From JBHENC01 sp046262295 (GTDB lineage: Bacteria; Acidobacteriota; Blastocatellia; Pyrinomonadales; Pyrinomonadaceae): a stretch of DNA of 64,000 bases. The position numbers and the translations under genes were made by a program. The stretch lies in the NCBI GenBank assembly GCA_046262295.1, contig JBHENC010000006.1, positions 62,001 through 126,000 on the forward strand, read 5' to 3'. Positions 8,630 to 18,209 of this stretch are shown piece after piece. Every line of letters begins with the position of its first letter. The stretch's first letter is position 1. The notes under the pieces were generated by a model, which was not told where the DNA came from, made no database searches, and was given only the letters and a program-made list of their open reading frames with translations.

Positions 8630-9883
8630 TTATGCGTCGCGCAATGCTTCGGCGGGACGCACGCGCGCGGCTTGGCGCGCCGGATAGAGGGTTGCCAGCA
8701 AGCTCAAGGCGAAGGCGATCAGCATTGAAAGTGTTACATCCTGCGCGTGCGCGTGAAACGGTATGTTGCTTAGCGAATAAACATCGCCCGGTAAACTGAC
8801 CAGATGATAACGCTCGCCGACGGCGCACGCCGCGAGTCCGAAAATAGCGCCACACACTGCGCCGATTATTCCGATGCACGCGCCTTCGACGATAAAGATC
8901 AGCATGATGCTGCGCGCCCGCGCTCCCATTGCGCTCAGGATGGCGATATCTTGACGGCGTTCGACGACGACAAGCACCAGCATCGTCGTGATATTAAGCG
9001 TGGCGATGAACACGATCAGCGCGAGCACGACCAGACCCATGCGGCGTTCGAGCGCGAGCGCGGCAAAGAGCGGGCGGTTCGCTTCCTGCCAATCCACAGT
9101 CGTGTAATCCGCGCCAATCGTTTCGCGCACGCGCGCCGCAATCCGCGCCGCTTCGTAAATGTCCGTCGTCTCGAGACTGATGGCGGAAACCGTCGAAGCT
9201 TTCGCGCCCGCGAGTTTTGCCGCCGCCGCGAGCGATAGATGAACCCACGACGCATCATATTCATAAAGGCCTGTGCGAAAGATGCCCGCGACGTGAACAC
9301 GCCCGACGCGCGGCATTATCTCTTCGAGCGAAAGCCTTGTGTCTGCGGAAATAACTTCGGCAACATCGTTGACCTTGAGATTCGCGCGTGCGGCCAACTC
9401 TGCGCCGACAACAACATTCGGCAACGCCGCTTCATCGCCTGCTTCATTCATCGCATCGCTTAGCAAAGGCTCGATTGCGCCCGCGATGAGTGTGCGGCGA
9501 ATTTCTTCTACGGCGCGTGTTGATTCCGCATCAAGGCCGCGCAGCACGCAGTAAGCGGAATCATTCGCGCCGCTTAAAAGCGCGCCGTCGTAGGATGTGC
9601 CGGTCGCTTCGCGTATGCCTTCGATCTGCCGCACGCGCGTCGCCAATGCGCGCCACTCCGTCATCGTTTGCCCGTCGCGCCGCATTAAAGTGATGTGCGC
9701 CGTGCCGCGTAAAATCTTGTCGCGCATCTCGTCGCGGAAACCGTTGGCGAGCGCGAGCGCGACGATCAGCGCCGCCACGCCGCACGCGATGCCGACGACT
9801 GCCGCCAGCGCCGTCACACGCGCCAGCGCACGCCTGCGCCGCGAGTAAAGATAACGAAACGCTAAAAAGAGTTCGTAAGGCAT
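8630..9883 (-). CDS. lolE: LolC/LolE-family lipoprotein-releasing permease
   Basis: 417 residues, inner-membrane permease partner of the LolD-like ATPase encoded just downstream. The start MPYELFLAFRYLYSRRR followed by a hydrophobic segment is characteristic of LolC/LolE. One N-terminal transmembrane helix, a large periplasmic domain (about 50-265) and three C-terminal helices ending in YPARQAARVRPAEALR, the classic FtsX/LolE tail. A single permease gene suggests the homodimeric form rather than the LolC plus LolE pair of E. coli. Confidence 0.88.
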   Translation of the reverse strand: MPYELFLAFRYLYSRRRRALARVTALAAVVGIACGVAALIVALALANGFRDEMRDKILRGTAHITLMRRDGQTMTEWRALATRVRQIEGIREATGTSYDGALLSGANDSAYCVLRGLDAESTRAVEEIRRTLIAGAIEPLLSDAMNEAGDEAALPNVVVGAELAARANLKVNDVAEVISADTRLSLEEIMPRVGRVHVAGIFRTGLYEYDASWVHLSLAAAAKLAGAKASTVSAISLETTDIYEAARIAARVRETIGADYTTVDWQEANRPLFAALALERRMGLVVLALIVFIATLNITTMLVLVVVERRQDIAILSAMGARARSIMLIFIVEGACIGIIGAVCGAIFGLAACAVGERYHLVSLPGDVYSLSNIPFHAHAQDVTLSMLIAFALSLLATLYPARQAARVRPAEALRDA

Positions 9884-9957
9884 TCAATGTAAGGAAGCGG
9901 TTAATCCTTGCCCGTGTTCTGTCTTTTATAACACGTGAACGCGGACAAGCTTTGCTC

Positions 9958-11562
9958 CTACTGCATACATTTCGCGGCTTCCGCCGGTCTGTTTTCCGGC
10001 AGCAACTTTTGTAGCTGCGGCGCGTCCTGCGCGGTCGAATCGTCCGGCGGCCTGATTTCGTAGATAGTCTCGGAGACGCGGTGAAAATGAAAGCGCGTTT
10101 CTATGCCGGTCAGTTCGCGCACCTCTTCGGTTTGCCAGCCGCAGGGCGACCACCAGCGCAAATCCGTGTCGAGGAAAACGCGCCGCCCGTCGCTCAAATA
10201 TTTTTCGAGCAACGGAATCAACTGCGCGCCCGGCCAACCGCCACCCGTGCCGATCACTTCCCAGTTGCCTGCGCCGAGTCCCTGCCAGTAAGTCACGCCG
10301 ACGGTTTGCCCGCCCGCAATCACGACCGCATCCGTCGGCAGTTGCCGCAACTGCGCAATATAATCTTTCGTTAGCGCGCGCCTTTTAAGATACTCGCCCG
10401 ACAGCGGCCTGCGGTAAACGGCGAACAGCACGGCGACGAACGCTATCGCCAGCACCGAACTCCAGAAAGCGCGCCGCACACTGCCGAGCCGGATAGTTTG
10501 CGCGCGCATAAAAGAGTCCGCGACCAGCGGCGCGAGCACGGGCAAGCCCGTCAGCAAATAGCGCCAGTTAATCAGCGTGCTGTAATTGAAGACCAGCAGC
10601 AGATCGGCGAAGAGGCCGACGCACGCCAGCGCCAGCAGCGGCGAGAAACCGCGCCGCTTCCATTCGCGCCATCCCGCGATTGGCAACGCGACGGCGACCA
10701 GCGGCGACGCGATTAAAAAGTAGAACGCAAACTGCACCACATTGTGAAAAGAGAGCGGATGCCGCGCAGCTTCGGCGATGAATGACGTGCGCCAGTTAAA
10801 CCATGATGCGCGATAGCTGAAAGCATCGGTCGCAAACCAGAACGCGATAAGCCCGAACGCGAAAAGTAGAAACACCGCGCACGATGCGGCGACGATCAAC
10901 ACTTCGCGCCGCCCTCTTCTCCATCCGTAAACGAACGGCGCGACGACGAGCCAAGGCGCATAAAACAGACCGCTTTCGCGCACGTTGAGGCTGGCGCCGA
11001 GCAACGCCGCGCCCGCGAGTACGAGCCACATCTTTTGCTCACGCATTCCGCGCAAGTGCAGCGTGAGCGCCGCCGCCAGCAAAAGAATTGACGGAATCTC
11101 GGTCATCACCTGCCCGCTGTAAACGACAAAGGTCGGGGACGCGGCGATAAAGAGCGCCGCCACCGTTGCCGCCTGAATCGAGCGCGTCAATTCACGCGCC
11201 AATAGCCAGCACGCGATGACGGCGAAAGGACTCTCCGCAATCACCGCGTACTTAAAGAGCAGGTAAGCGTTTTCGGCTGGAAGATGAAAGAGCGCGTGCG
11301 TGATAATCCACAGCGCATGATTGAAGTAAAGAAAAAGAGAACGCCCGAGCATCATCGAAGACGGTCGCCCGTGCAAACTCAGAATCGTGTAATCCAATCC
11401 GTCCCAGTCGCCTATGAACGGGTCTGTGAAGATGACGGCGAGAACGAGCGCGAGCAGCGCTGGAGGCAGCCACCAGCGCCACGCGCCGTGAAAGCTTTGC
11501 AGTTCGGCGGCGCGGTCTTCGGGCGGGTTAATGGTTTGTATCAGCGGGTGCGAGCGGCTCAA
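9958..11562 (-). CDS. Polytopic membrane protein, GT39/ArnT-like (GT-C) glycosyltransferase
   Basis: 534 residues with about ten predicted transmembrane helices and a soluble C-terminal domain of about 130 residues. The first extracytoplasmic loop has DPFIGDWDGLDYT, the acidic position used by GT-C transferases, and MTEIPSILLLAAALTL matches the PMT_2/GT39 pattern. Such enzymes move a sugar from a polyprenyl-phosphate donor to a lipid or protein on the periplasmic face. The acceptor cannot be read from sequence. Its first 35 bases overlap the end of the upstream receiver-HATPase gene, so they are probably co-transcribed. Confidence 0.7.
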   Translation of the reverse strand: MSRSHPLIQTINPPEDRAAELQSFHGAWRWWLPPALLALVLAVIFTDPFIGDWDGLDYTILSLHGRPSSMMLGRSLFLYFNHALWIITHALFHLPAENAYLLFKYAVIAESPFAVIACWLLARELTRSIQAATVAALFIAASPTFVVYSGQVMTEIPSILLLAAALTLHLRGMREQKMWLVLAGAALLGASLNVRESGLFYAPWLVVAPFVYGWRRGRREVLIVAASCAVFLLFAFGLIAFWFATDAFSYRASWFNWRTSFIAEAARHPLSFHNVVQFAFYFLIASPLVAVALPIAGWREWKRRGFSPLLALACVGLFADLLLVFNYSTLINWRYLLTGLPVLAPLVADSFMRAQTIRLGSVRRAFWSSVLAIAFVAVLFAVYRRPLSGEYLKRRALTKDYIAQLRQLPTDAVVIAGGQTVGVTYWQGLGAGNWEVIGTGGGWPGAQLIPLLEKYLSDGRRVFLDTDLRWWSPCGWQTEEVRELTGIETRFHFHRVSETIYEIRPPDDSTAQDAPQLQKLLPENRPAEAAKCMQ

Positions 11563-12388
11563 TTAAATTTGTCGGCAGCAGTCCTTCGCTTGAACGCTTG
11601 ACCATCGTCAGGCGATTGCCGCGCGCATTGTACTGGACTTCGTCCATGATGTTGTAGATCAAAAGCACGCCGCGCCCACTCGTCTTGAAAAGATTTTCAG
11701 CATCGCGCGGGTCTGGAACCTCCGCGACGTTGAAGCCTTCGCCTTCGTCTTCGACGGTGAAGCGCGCTTCGTCGGCGGAAAGCTCTGCGCTAATGCGTAT
11801 GAATTTATTGGGATCGTGGCGATTGCCGTGTTTGACGGCGTTGACGAAAGCTTCGTCGAGCGCGATGAACAGATTGGACTGTTCGGGCTTGATGACGCCG
11901 AGCCGCGCGACGCGCTCGATCATGTATTGCAGCACACTGTGCATCAGCGACACATCGCTCGGCAACTCCAACTCGATTTTCTCGCGCACGTGCGGTTGCA
12001 TTTGCAAATCTTCGTCGCAGCGTAGCTTGCAGGCGAACGTCCGCTCGACGATGGCGCGCAATTCGTCCGTGTCATACGGAAGCCGCATGAAATTCCCCGT
12101 ACCGGCGTCTATTTTGAAAGCCTTGACATTGCCTTTGTGCAGAGGGTGAGGAGAAGCGGCGACGCGCGGGATGGTAAGATGATTCGGCGCATCAACGGAG
12201 TCATCCGGCGCGGCCTCGTCGGTCAGATCGCTGATAACGAGATCGAAGTCTTGAAAGTCTTCGCGCGCGAGTGCGGCGCGGCGGCTATCGGTCGCGGAGA
12301 CCCGGTGGCCGAGTTCGCGCAAAATCGTTTGCAGCGAATCGCGCAGTTCATCGTTATCATTAACGATAAGAATTTTTCGTTTGTCCAT
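11528..12388 (-). CDS. Response-regulator receiver fused to RsbW-like HATPase (anti-sigma-type regulator)
   Basis: 286 residues. Residues 1-125 are a CheY-like receiver with phosphoacceptor Asp54 (DLVISDL); the acidic pocket reads N10-D11 instead of two acids and the usual lysine near 104 is Arg (FMRLPY), so it may be degenerate. Residues 140-265 are an HATPase_c_2 domain of the RsbW/SpoIIAB type: ALDEAFVNAVKHGN (N box), DEGEGF (G1) and TSGRGVLLI (G2). It probably controls a sigma factor or STAS partner. It is paralogous to the stand-alone kinase at 28751-29164. No STAS or sigma gene is adjacent. Confidence 0.82.
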   Translation of the reverse strand: MDKRKILIVNDNDELRDSLQTILRELGHRVSATDSRRAALAREDFQDFDLVISDLTDEAAPDDSVDAPNHLTIPRVAASPHPLHKGNVKAFKIDAGTGNFMRLPYDTDELRAIVERTFACKLRCDEDLQMQPHVREKIELELPSDVSLMHSVLQYMIERVARLGVIKPEQSNLFIALDEAFVNAVKHGNRHDPNKFIRISAELSADEARFTVEDEGEGFNVAEVPDPRDAENLFKTSGRGVLLIYNIMDEVQYNARGNRLTMVKRSSEGLLPTNLIEPLAPADTNH

Positions 12389-12660
12389 GCGTCGCTATTC
12401 AGTGTATTCAGACTTGATTCCAAGGAAGGTAGAACGCGCACCCGCGAGTCATGCTGACAAACGGTTCGAGTTCGCCGCCAACACTATACGAAAAAGCGAA
12501 GCGCGACGTTTCAGATAATATCACGCACGCAAATCCACGCCTAGCACGCATCCTTACGTCGTCCGCAGAGTTAACCTCTCTAGCGAACAACTTTGCATCG
12601 CTCGCGCAGGCAAGTAAATCTGTTAGACTCTGCGACAGACGAAATGCGAAAGAAGTTCGT

Positions 12661-13431
12661 ATGCAGGTTTCAGCCGAACAAGAGCCGCCGCGCCGCAGGC
12701 ACACCGCCGCTGCGCACGCAAACAATGTCAGCCGCGCTTACGCCTTCGCCGATCTCTCCGCGTATTCATTCAAAAAGCGGCTGCTGATTCGCGCCGCCGA
12801 TCTAATCTTTTATCTTTTAATCAATCTCATCGGATGCACACTGCGCTTTCACGTCGAAGGCTGGGAGCATTGGGAACAGGCCGCGCGCGGAAATCAACTG
12901 CCGGTTTATACTTTCTGGCACAACCGTATCTTCGCCGGAACTTATTTCTGGCGGCGGCGCGGCATCGTCATCATGACTTCGCAGAGCTTCGACGGCGAGT
13001 ACATCGCGCGTTTTATTCAACGCTTCGGCTACGGCGCGGTGCGCGGTTCGTCAACGCGCGGCGGCGTCGGCGCAATTGTCGAAATGGTGCGGCTGGTGCG
13101 GCACGGATGCCCTGCGGGTTTCTCGATTGACGGGCCGCGTGGCCCGCGCTACGTGGCGAAGATGGGTGCGGTCTTGCTCGCCAAAAAAACCGGCCAGCCC
13201 GTTTTGCCTTTCACGTTTACGTCAAAAAAATTCTGGGAGACGCGCGGCAGTTGGGACAAATTTCAGGTGCCGAAACCTTTCACGCGCGTGCTGGTTTCCA
13301 TCGCCGCGCCGATTTATGTTTCCGCCGCCGCAGACGACGGCGCACTGCAAACGAAACGCGATGAACTGCAGCGCGCTCTCGATGCGCTCAATGCGCACGG
13401 CGAAGAATGGCGCGCGTCACGCCAATCATAG
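12661..13431 (+). CDS. DUF374 / lysophospholipid acyltransferase-like protein
   Basis: 256 residues from the ATG at 12661; the open frame extends further upstream but that part is low in domain character. The protein has TFWHNRIFAGTYFW (an HX4-type acyltransferase motif I variant), the SFDGEYIARFIQRFGYGAVRGSS block and FSIDGPRGPRYVAKMGAV, the signature of the DUF374 branch of LPLAT/LpxL-like acyltransferases. One membrane-associated hydrophobic stretch lies near residues 40-60. The acceptor lipid is unknown; a role in envelope lipid modification is inferred. Confidence 0.8.
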   Translation: MQVSAEQEPPRRRHTAAAHANNVSRAYAFADLSAYSFKKRLLIRAADLIFYLLINLIGCTLRFHVEGWEHWEQAARGNQLPVYTFWHNRIFAGTYFWRRRGIVIMTSQSFDGEYIARFIQRFGYGAVRGSSTRGGVGAIVEMVRLVRHGCPAGFSIDGPRGPRYVAKMGAVLLAKKTGQPVLPFTFTSKKFWETRGSWDKFQVPKPFTRVLVSIAAPIYVSAAADDGALQTKRDELQRALDALNAHGEEWRASRQS

Positions 13432-13493
13432 CGCGCCGGTACGAGCGTGTAGTAGGATCAACGAAAATCCGGTTTCCGATTCCAGTTTTATGT

Positions 13494-13500
13494 GAGGTGA
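13494..13500 (+). promoter_or_regulatory. Shine-Dalgarno site that fixes a TTG start
   Basis: GAGGTGA lies five bases before an in-frame TTG at 13506. This is a far better initiation context than the upstream in-frame ATG at 13407, which falls inside the preceding acyltransferase gene. It supports starting the peptidase at 13506. Confidence 0.75.
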
Positions 13501-13505
13501 CGGCG

Positions 13506-14666
13506 TTGATAAATCAAGAGCGCATCAAAAATCTTCTTCTAGAATTTATCGGCATAGACAGCCATTCGCGCAAGGAGCGTGAGATGGCTGTGCGCATCAA
13601 AGAGTATTGTGAAGAACTCGGCGCGCAGGTTGAAATAGACGACGCAGGCGAGAAAGTCGGCGGCAATACCGGCAACGTCATCGCGCGCTTTGCGGGCACG
13701 ATTCCCGGTGCAGAACCCTTCATGATGTCCGCGCACATGGATACGGTCGTGCCCGGCGAAGGCGTCAAAGTCGTGATGGACGGCGATATCATACGCACCG
13801 ACGGCACGACGGTTCTGGGCGGCGACGATAAGAGCGGCTGCGCCGTAATCATCGAAGCCATCCGCTGCTTACAGGAACAGAATATCCCGCACACCGGAAT
13901 CGAAGCCGTCTTTTCCATCTGCGAAGAAGTCGGGTTGCTCGGCGCGAAGCATCTCGATGTCTCGAAAATCAAAGCGACGCGCGGCCTCGTCTTCGATTCC
14001 GAAGAGCCGAACTTTCTCTTTACCAGAGGCCCTTCGTCGAATCATCTGGACATCAAAGTTTACGGCCTCGAATCGCACGCCGGGGTTGCGCCCGAACAGG
14101 GAATCAGCGCGATCAAGATTGCCGCCGAAGCTATCGCCGACATGAATCTCGGGCGCATTGACGCGGAGACCACCGCCAACATCGGCATCATCGAAGGCGG
14201 CAAAGCGACGAACATCATCCCGAACTACGTGCACCTCGAAGGCGAAGCCCGCTCGCTCGACGAAACGAAATTGAGCGCGCAATGCGACCACATGACGAGC
14301 CGCTTTACGGAAGCGGCGGCGAAATACGAAGTCACCGTCGCAGGCAAACAAACACACGCCCGCGCCGAAACCTCCATTGAGCGCGACTACTCCGCGATGG
14401 ACGTGCCGGACACTTCTCCTGTCGTCCAACTCGTGCAGGCGGCAGCCACACGCCTCAATCAAAAGATGGAAACGTGCGCTTCGGGCGGCGGCTGCGACGC
14501 AAACATCTTCAATCGTAAAGGCATCGAATGCGCCAACCTCGGCACAGGGATGCGCGCCATCCACACCCTGAATGAATGGCTCGACCTCAAAGATTTGTAC
14601 CTCGCCGCCGAAATCGCGCTCGAAGTCTTAAAGCTCAACGGGGAAACAGCACAACAGCAGCAGTAG
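13506..14666 (+). CDS. Peptidase T-like M20 family metallopeptidase
   Basis: Cytoplasmic zinc exopeptidase of the PepT-like branch, 386 residues from the TTG at 13506. Metal-site motifs are all present: SAHMDTVVPG (His and Asp), LGGDDKSG (bridging Asp), SICEEVGLLGAK (catalytic Glu pair), FDSEEP, and a C-terminal TGMRAIHTLNEW (His ligand). The middle part (about 180-290) is the dimerisation lid with SHAGVAPEQGISAI. It starts the plus-strand run that continues with era, prmA and rsmE. Confidence 0.88.
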   Translation: MINQERIKNLLLEFIGIDSHSRKEREMAVRIKEYCEELGAQVEIDDAGEKVGGNTGNVIARFAGTIPGAEPFMMSAHMDTVVPGEGVKVVMDGDIIRTDGTTVLGGDDKSGCAVIIEAIRCLQEQNIPHTGIEAVFSICEEVGLLGAKHLDVSKIKATRGLVFDSEEPNFLFTRGPSSNHLDIKVYGLESHAGVAPEQGISAIKIAAEAIADMNLGRIDAETTANIGIIEGGKATNIIPNYVHLEGEARSLDETKLSAQCDHMTSRFTEAAAKYEVTVAGKQTHARAETSIERDYSAMDVPDTSPVVQLVQAAATRLNQKMETCASGGGCDANIFNRKGIECANLGTGMRAIHTLNEWLDLKDLYLAAEIALEVLKLNGETAQQQQ

Positions 14667-14694
14667 TAGTAAACGCGAAAGCGTTGATTCGTTT

Positions 14695-15603
14695 ATGACA
14701 GATAACGTCAAAGAAAAATATCGCAGCGGCTACGTCGCGCTCATCGGGCGGCCTAATGCGGGCAAGTCAACGCTTCTCAATCGGCTCGTCGGCGAAAAGA
14801 TCGCGGCGGTCTCAAATAAGCCGCAGACGACGCGCCATAAAATTCAGGGCGTCATCACGCGCGACGAAGGGCAGATTGTTTTGGTTGATACGCCGGGCGT
14901 ACATAAGCCGGGCTATCTGCTCAATCGCCGCATGATGGCGGCGGTGCATGATGCGCTGGCGAGCGTTGATTTGCTGCTGCTGATACGCGATGCGTCTGTT
15001 TCGACCGGCAATGGCGACCGCTTCGTTTTAGACCTCGTCAAGGAATCGGCAAAGCCCGCCCTGCTGCTTCTTAACAAGACGGACAAGATTGCGGAAAAAT
15101 CCAAGTTGCTGCCGCTGATGGAGTGGTACAGCCGCGAGTACGGCTGGCAGGCGGTGGTGCCGCTCTCTGCTTTGAAGGGCGACATGGTGGAGACCTTGCT
15201 GCGTGAGATCATCGCGCACCTGCCGGAAGGCATTGCGATTTTCGGTGAAGATGAATTGACGGATCAACCTTTGCGCCAGATGGTGGCGGAGCTTGTGCGC
15301 GAAAAGATTTTGCAGACGACGGGCGAAGAGATACCGTATGTGACGGCGGTCGTCACGGAAAAATTCGACGAAGAACGCCCGGACATGACGCGCATTCACT
15401 GCGCCATCTTCGTCGAACGCTCATCGCAGAAATCAATCATCATCGGCAAAGGCGCGGAGCGTTTGAAAGAGATTGGCACGCGCGCGCGCCGCGACATCGA
15501 ACAGCTTCTAGGCCATCGTTGCCATCTCGAACTCTTCGTCAAAATCCAAGAAGGCTGGCGCGACAAAACGGGATTGCTCGACGATTTAGGCATCAGGGAA
15601 TAA
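14695..15603 (+). CDS. era: GTPase Era
   Basis: Ribosome-assembly GTPase that binds the 3' end of 16S rRNA; 302 residues, standard length. GRPNAGKSTLLN (G1), TTRHKIQGV (G2), DTPGVH (G3) and NKTD (G4) form the GTPase domain (about 8-175), and the KH domain at the C terminus shows the RSSQKSIIIGKGAERLKEIG loop. It lies 28 bp after the peptidase and is followed after 17 bp by prmA, so the three translation and ribosome genes era, prmA and rsmE are probably one operon. Confidence 0.96.
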   Translation: MTDNVKEKYRSGYVALIGRPNAGKSTLLNRLVGEKIAAVSNKPQTTRHKIQGVITRDEGQIVLVDTPGVHKPGYLLNRRMMAAVHDALASVDLLLLIRDASVSTGNGDRFVLDLVKESAKPALLLLNKTDKIAEKSKLLPLMEWYSREYGWQAVVPLSALKGDMVETLLREIIAHLPEGIAIFGEDELTDQPLRQMVAELVREKILQTTGEEIPYVTAVVTEKFDEERPDMTRIHCAIFVERSSQKSIIIGKGAERLKEIGTRARRDIEQLLGHRCHLELFVKIQEGWRDKTGLLDDLGIRE

Positions 15604-15620
15604 ACAAGGCGAGCGAAGTG

Positions 15621-16502
15621 ATGACAAACGCAGGCGCAGAGCGCGCACCTCAAATATGGCACGCTGTTGACGTGACGACTACGGCGGCGGCGCGCGAAGC
15701 CATCGAATACGCTTTGATGGAAGCGGGCGCGCCCGGCACTGAAACAACGGAAGAGAGCGATCAAACGGCGCGCGTCGTCGCTTACTTCACAGCATTACCG
15801 CAACGCGAAATGATACGCGCTGCTTTGCTCGATGCGTTGCGGCTCTATGATCTTTCGCATTCTGCTCTGCTTGAAATAAGCTGGCGCGAAGTGGCGAATG
15901 AGGATTGGCTCGGCGAGTGGAAAAAGAGTTGGCAGCCGGTGGCAATCGGCAAACGTTTCGTCGTCGCGCCGCCCTGGAGCGAAGTCGCCGCCGCGCCTGA
16001 CCGCATCACCATACGCATCGAACCCGGCATGGCCTTCGGCACGGGCACGCACGAAACGACGCGGCTGTGTCTCGCATCAATCGAAAAATATTTTCACGGC
16101 GGAAGCTTTCTGGATGTTGGCACGGGCACAGGCATTCTCGCCATCGCCGCCGCGAAGCTTAAACCAGCGGCGTACATCGAAGCGTGTGACACGGACGCGG
16201 AGGCCGTCGCAATAGCGCGCGAGAACGCACACTTAAACGGCGTCGGCGGCGAGCGCATACATTTCCGCATCGGCACGATTAACGACACAACGAGTTCGGC
16301 TGATTGCGTCTGCGCCAATTTGACGGCGGATGTAATCGTCCCACTCCTGCCCGCGCTGACGGGCGCAACCTGCGGACGCTTGATCCTCTCCGGCATACTC
16401 GACACGCAAACCGAAACGGTGCTCGCCGCCCTGCGCAAACTCGGTACGCCGGAAACGCCCGAAGTCTTAACCGACGGCGAATGGGTCGCCGTGATTGTGT
16501 AG
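15621..16502 (+). CDS. prmA: PrmA, ribosomal protein L11 methyltransferase
   Basis: SAM-dependent trimethylation of ribosomal protein L11; 293 residues from the ATG at 15621, chosen because the longer frame would overlap era. The N-terminal substrate-recognition domain contains WLGEWKKSWQPVAIG; the methyltransferase domain has PGMAFGTGTHETTRLCL and DVGTGTGILAIAAAKL (SAM-binding motif I), then CANLTADVIVPLLP, the PrmA form of motif IV. Its position between era and rsmE fits a ribosome-modification operon. Confidence 0.94.
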   Translation: MTNAGAERAPQIWHAVDVTTTAAAREAIEYALMEAGAPGTETTEESDQTARVVAYFTALPQREMIRAALLDALRLYDLSHSALLEISWREVANEDWLGEWKKSWQPVAIGKRFVVAPPWSEVAAAPDRITIRIEPGMAFGTGTHETTRLCLASIEKYFHGGSFLDVGTGTGILAIAAAKLKPAAYIEACDTDAEAVAIARENAHLNGVGGERIHFRIGTINDTTSSADCVCANLTADVIVPLLPALTGATCGRLILSGILDTQTETVLAALRKLGTPETPEVLTDGEWVAVIV

Positions 16503-16554
16503 ACCTTGAGTATCTAACCCTTTATTGCATGAAAAATCTGCGTGTTGGAAAACG

Positions 16555-17325
16555 ATGACGCGCCGCCGTTTCTTTGCGCCGCCCGGCGCGTTTGCTGAAG
16601 ACGCCGTGACGCTCGCGCCGGAAGAGGCGCGGCATTTGCGCGATGTGTTGCGGCTGGAAGCGGGCGACGAGGCGTTCGTCTTCGACGGCGAAGGCCGCGA
16701 ATATCGCTGCACGATTAGGGAGATAGGACGCGGCAGGGACGCGACGGCAGTGCTCGAAGTGCGCGAAAGCGTTGCAGCGGCGAGCAATGAATCGCCGCTG
16801 CAATTGACGCTCGGTCTGGCGCTCTTGAAGGGCGAAAAGTTTGATCTGGTGGTGCAGAAGGCAACAGAGCTTGGTGTCATGCGAATCATGCCGGTTGTAA
16901 CGACGCGCAGCGATGTGCGTTTGCGCGATGCGGCGGATGCACAGCGGCGGCGTGCGCGCTGGCAGCGTGTCGCGCTCGAAGCCGCGAAGCAATCGGGACG
17001 CGCGCGCGTGCCGCAAATTGACGAGCCGATCACATTTGAAAAGTTGATGGAAAGTTTATCCGCGAGCGATGAAACGCCGCGCGTGATGTTCGCGGAACGC
17101 GCGGGCGGAAAACTTTCGGACGCGGTTGCAGAGTGGCGCAGCGGAAAATCTGTAGGCTTGGTTGCGCTTGTCGGCGCGGAAGGCGGCTGGACTGACGAAG
17201 AGATAGCGCGTGCCTCTCAAGCGGGATGGCGCGTCGTCACGCTCGGCGGGCGCATCCTGCGTGCGGAGACAGCAGCAATCACCGTCACCGCGTTGCTGCA
17301 ACATCTCTGCGGCGATCTGATTTAA
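16555..17325 (+). CDS. rsmE: RsmE, 16S rRNA m3U1498 methyltransferase
   Basis: SPOUT-class enzyme that methylates U1498 of 16S rRNA; 256 residues from the ATG at 16555 (GGA seven bases upstream). An N-terminal PUA-like domain (RRRFFAPP..., EEARHLRDVLRLEAGDE) is followed by the knot domain with LVGAEGGWTDEE and LGGRILRAETAAI, the RsmE SAM-binding signature. Last gene of the era-prmA-rsmE run; the convergent neighbour ends only 17 bp away. Confidence 0.94.
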   Translation: MTRRRFFAPPGAFAEDAVTLAPEEARHLRDVLRLEAGDEAFVFDGEGREYRCTIREIGRGRDATAVLEVRESVAAASNESPLQLTLGLALLKGEKFDLVVQKATELGVMRIMPVVTTRSDVRLRDAADAQRRRARWQRVALEAAKQSGRARVPQIDEPITFEKLMESLSASDETPRVMFAERAGGKLSDAVAEWRSGKSVGLVALVGAEGGWTDEEIARASQAGWRVVTLGGRILRAETAAITVTALLQHLCGDLI

Positions 17326-17342
17326 AATTCATTCTCACCTTC

Positions 17343-18044
17343 TTATTTATTCCAATCGCTTTTCATCTCGTCTATCGCTTTCAACATCGCATGCGCGAGG
17401 CGGCGGTCGCGCTTCGTCTCGAAAGCCCACGCCGGATCGAGCGGCGCATCGAGCAACGCCGCGAGTTCGAGGCGGGCGCGTTTTTTGTTTCGCATATCAA
17501 AAAGCATCTCCGCGAAATAGATGCGCGTGACGGTATTGGCGGGCGCGAGCGCAATTGCTTTTTCGTAAAGAGCGTGGGCGCGTGTCACACTGCCACCGAG
17601 AAGGCGCGGGAGCTTGTGCGTGAGTCTGGCGAGCACACGCAGAGGGCCTGCGCCGTGATAGGCGGGATTAATCTGCACGGCGCGTTGAAGAAAACATTTC
17701 GCACGCAAGGCATGACGCGGGGCCTTGAAAGTATTTTCGAGGCTGGCGAGCAAGGCAAGATTAACGCCGAGCCAGAATTGGCCTTCAACGCGCTGTGGCA
17801 TTAATTTTGTCGCGTGCTCGCCATCAGACACGGCGCGCGCGTAAAAGTTGCGCGCGTCAACTTTGCTGCTCGCTTCCTGTCCCAGAAAAAATAGCGCACG
17901 GCAGAGACGCCACGCCGCTTCGTAATCACCTTGCGCGGCGAGCGGTTGCAATAGCTCCACGCTTTCGCAAACGCGCTCTTTTTGCTCGCGTGCGGCGTAG
18001 AGCGCGTCGGCGCGTTCGGTTATCTTCTGCGGCGATCTGTTCAT
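17343..18044 (-). CDS. TatT-like TPR protein (TRAP transporter TatT component family)
   Basis: 233 residues of helix-turn-helix TPR type: AAWRLCRALFFLGQEA, GEHATKLMPQRVEGQFWLGV, LQRAVQINPAYHGAGP and ARALYEKAIALAP-like repeats, an arrangement matching the TatT family described as a periplasmic TPR partner of some TRAP transporters. No signal peptide or lipobox is visible and no TRAP transporter gene is nearby, so a transport role is doubtful. It is convergent with rsmE. Confidence 0.65.
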   Translation of the reverse strand: MNRSPQKITERADALYAAREQKERVCESVELLQPLAAQGDYEAAWRLCRALFFLGQEASSKVDARNFYARAVSDGEHATKLMPQRVEGQFWLGVNLALLASLENTFKAPRHALRAKCFLQRAVQINPAYHGAGPLRVLARLTHKLPRLLGGSVTRAHALYEKAIALAPANTVTRIYFAEMLFDMRNKKRARLELAALLDAPLDPAWAFETKRDRRLAHAMLKAIDEMKSDWNK

Positions 18045-18209
18045 GCGTTAATAAATACTCGAAAAGTTTCGTGCGCGGCTTTGACGAAGTTGCCCGCGCA
18101 AGCGCAGAATACGCATAGTGGTATGCTGTGAACAAGGCTGCGCGAAGATTCGTACAAACAAAAACAGCATCTCGCTGCGAGCGAAAACTTTTAGAGGAAG
18201 ATACACGAA

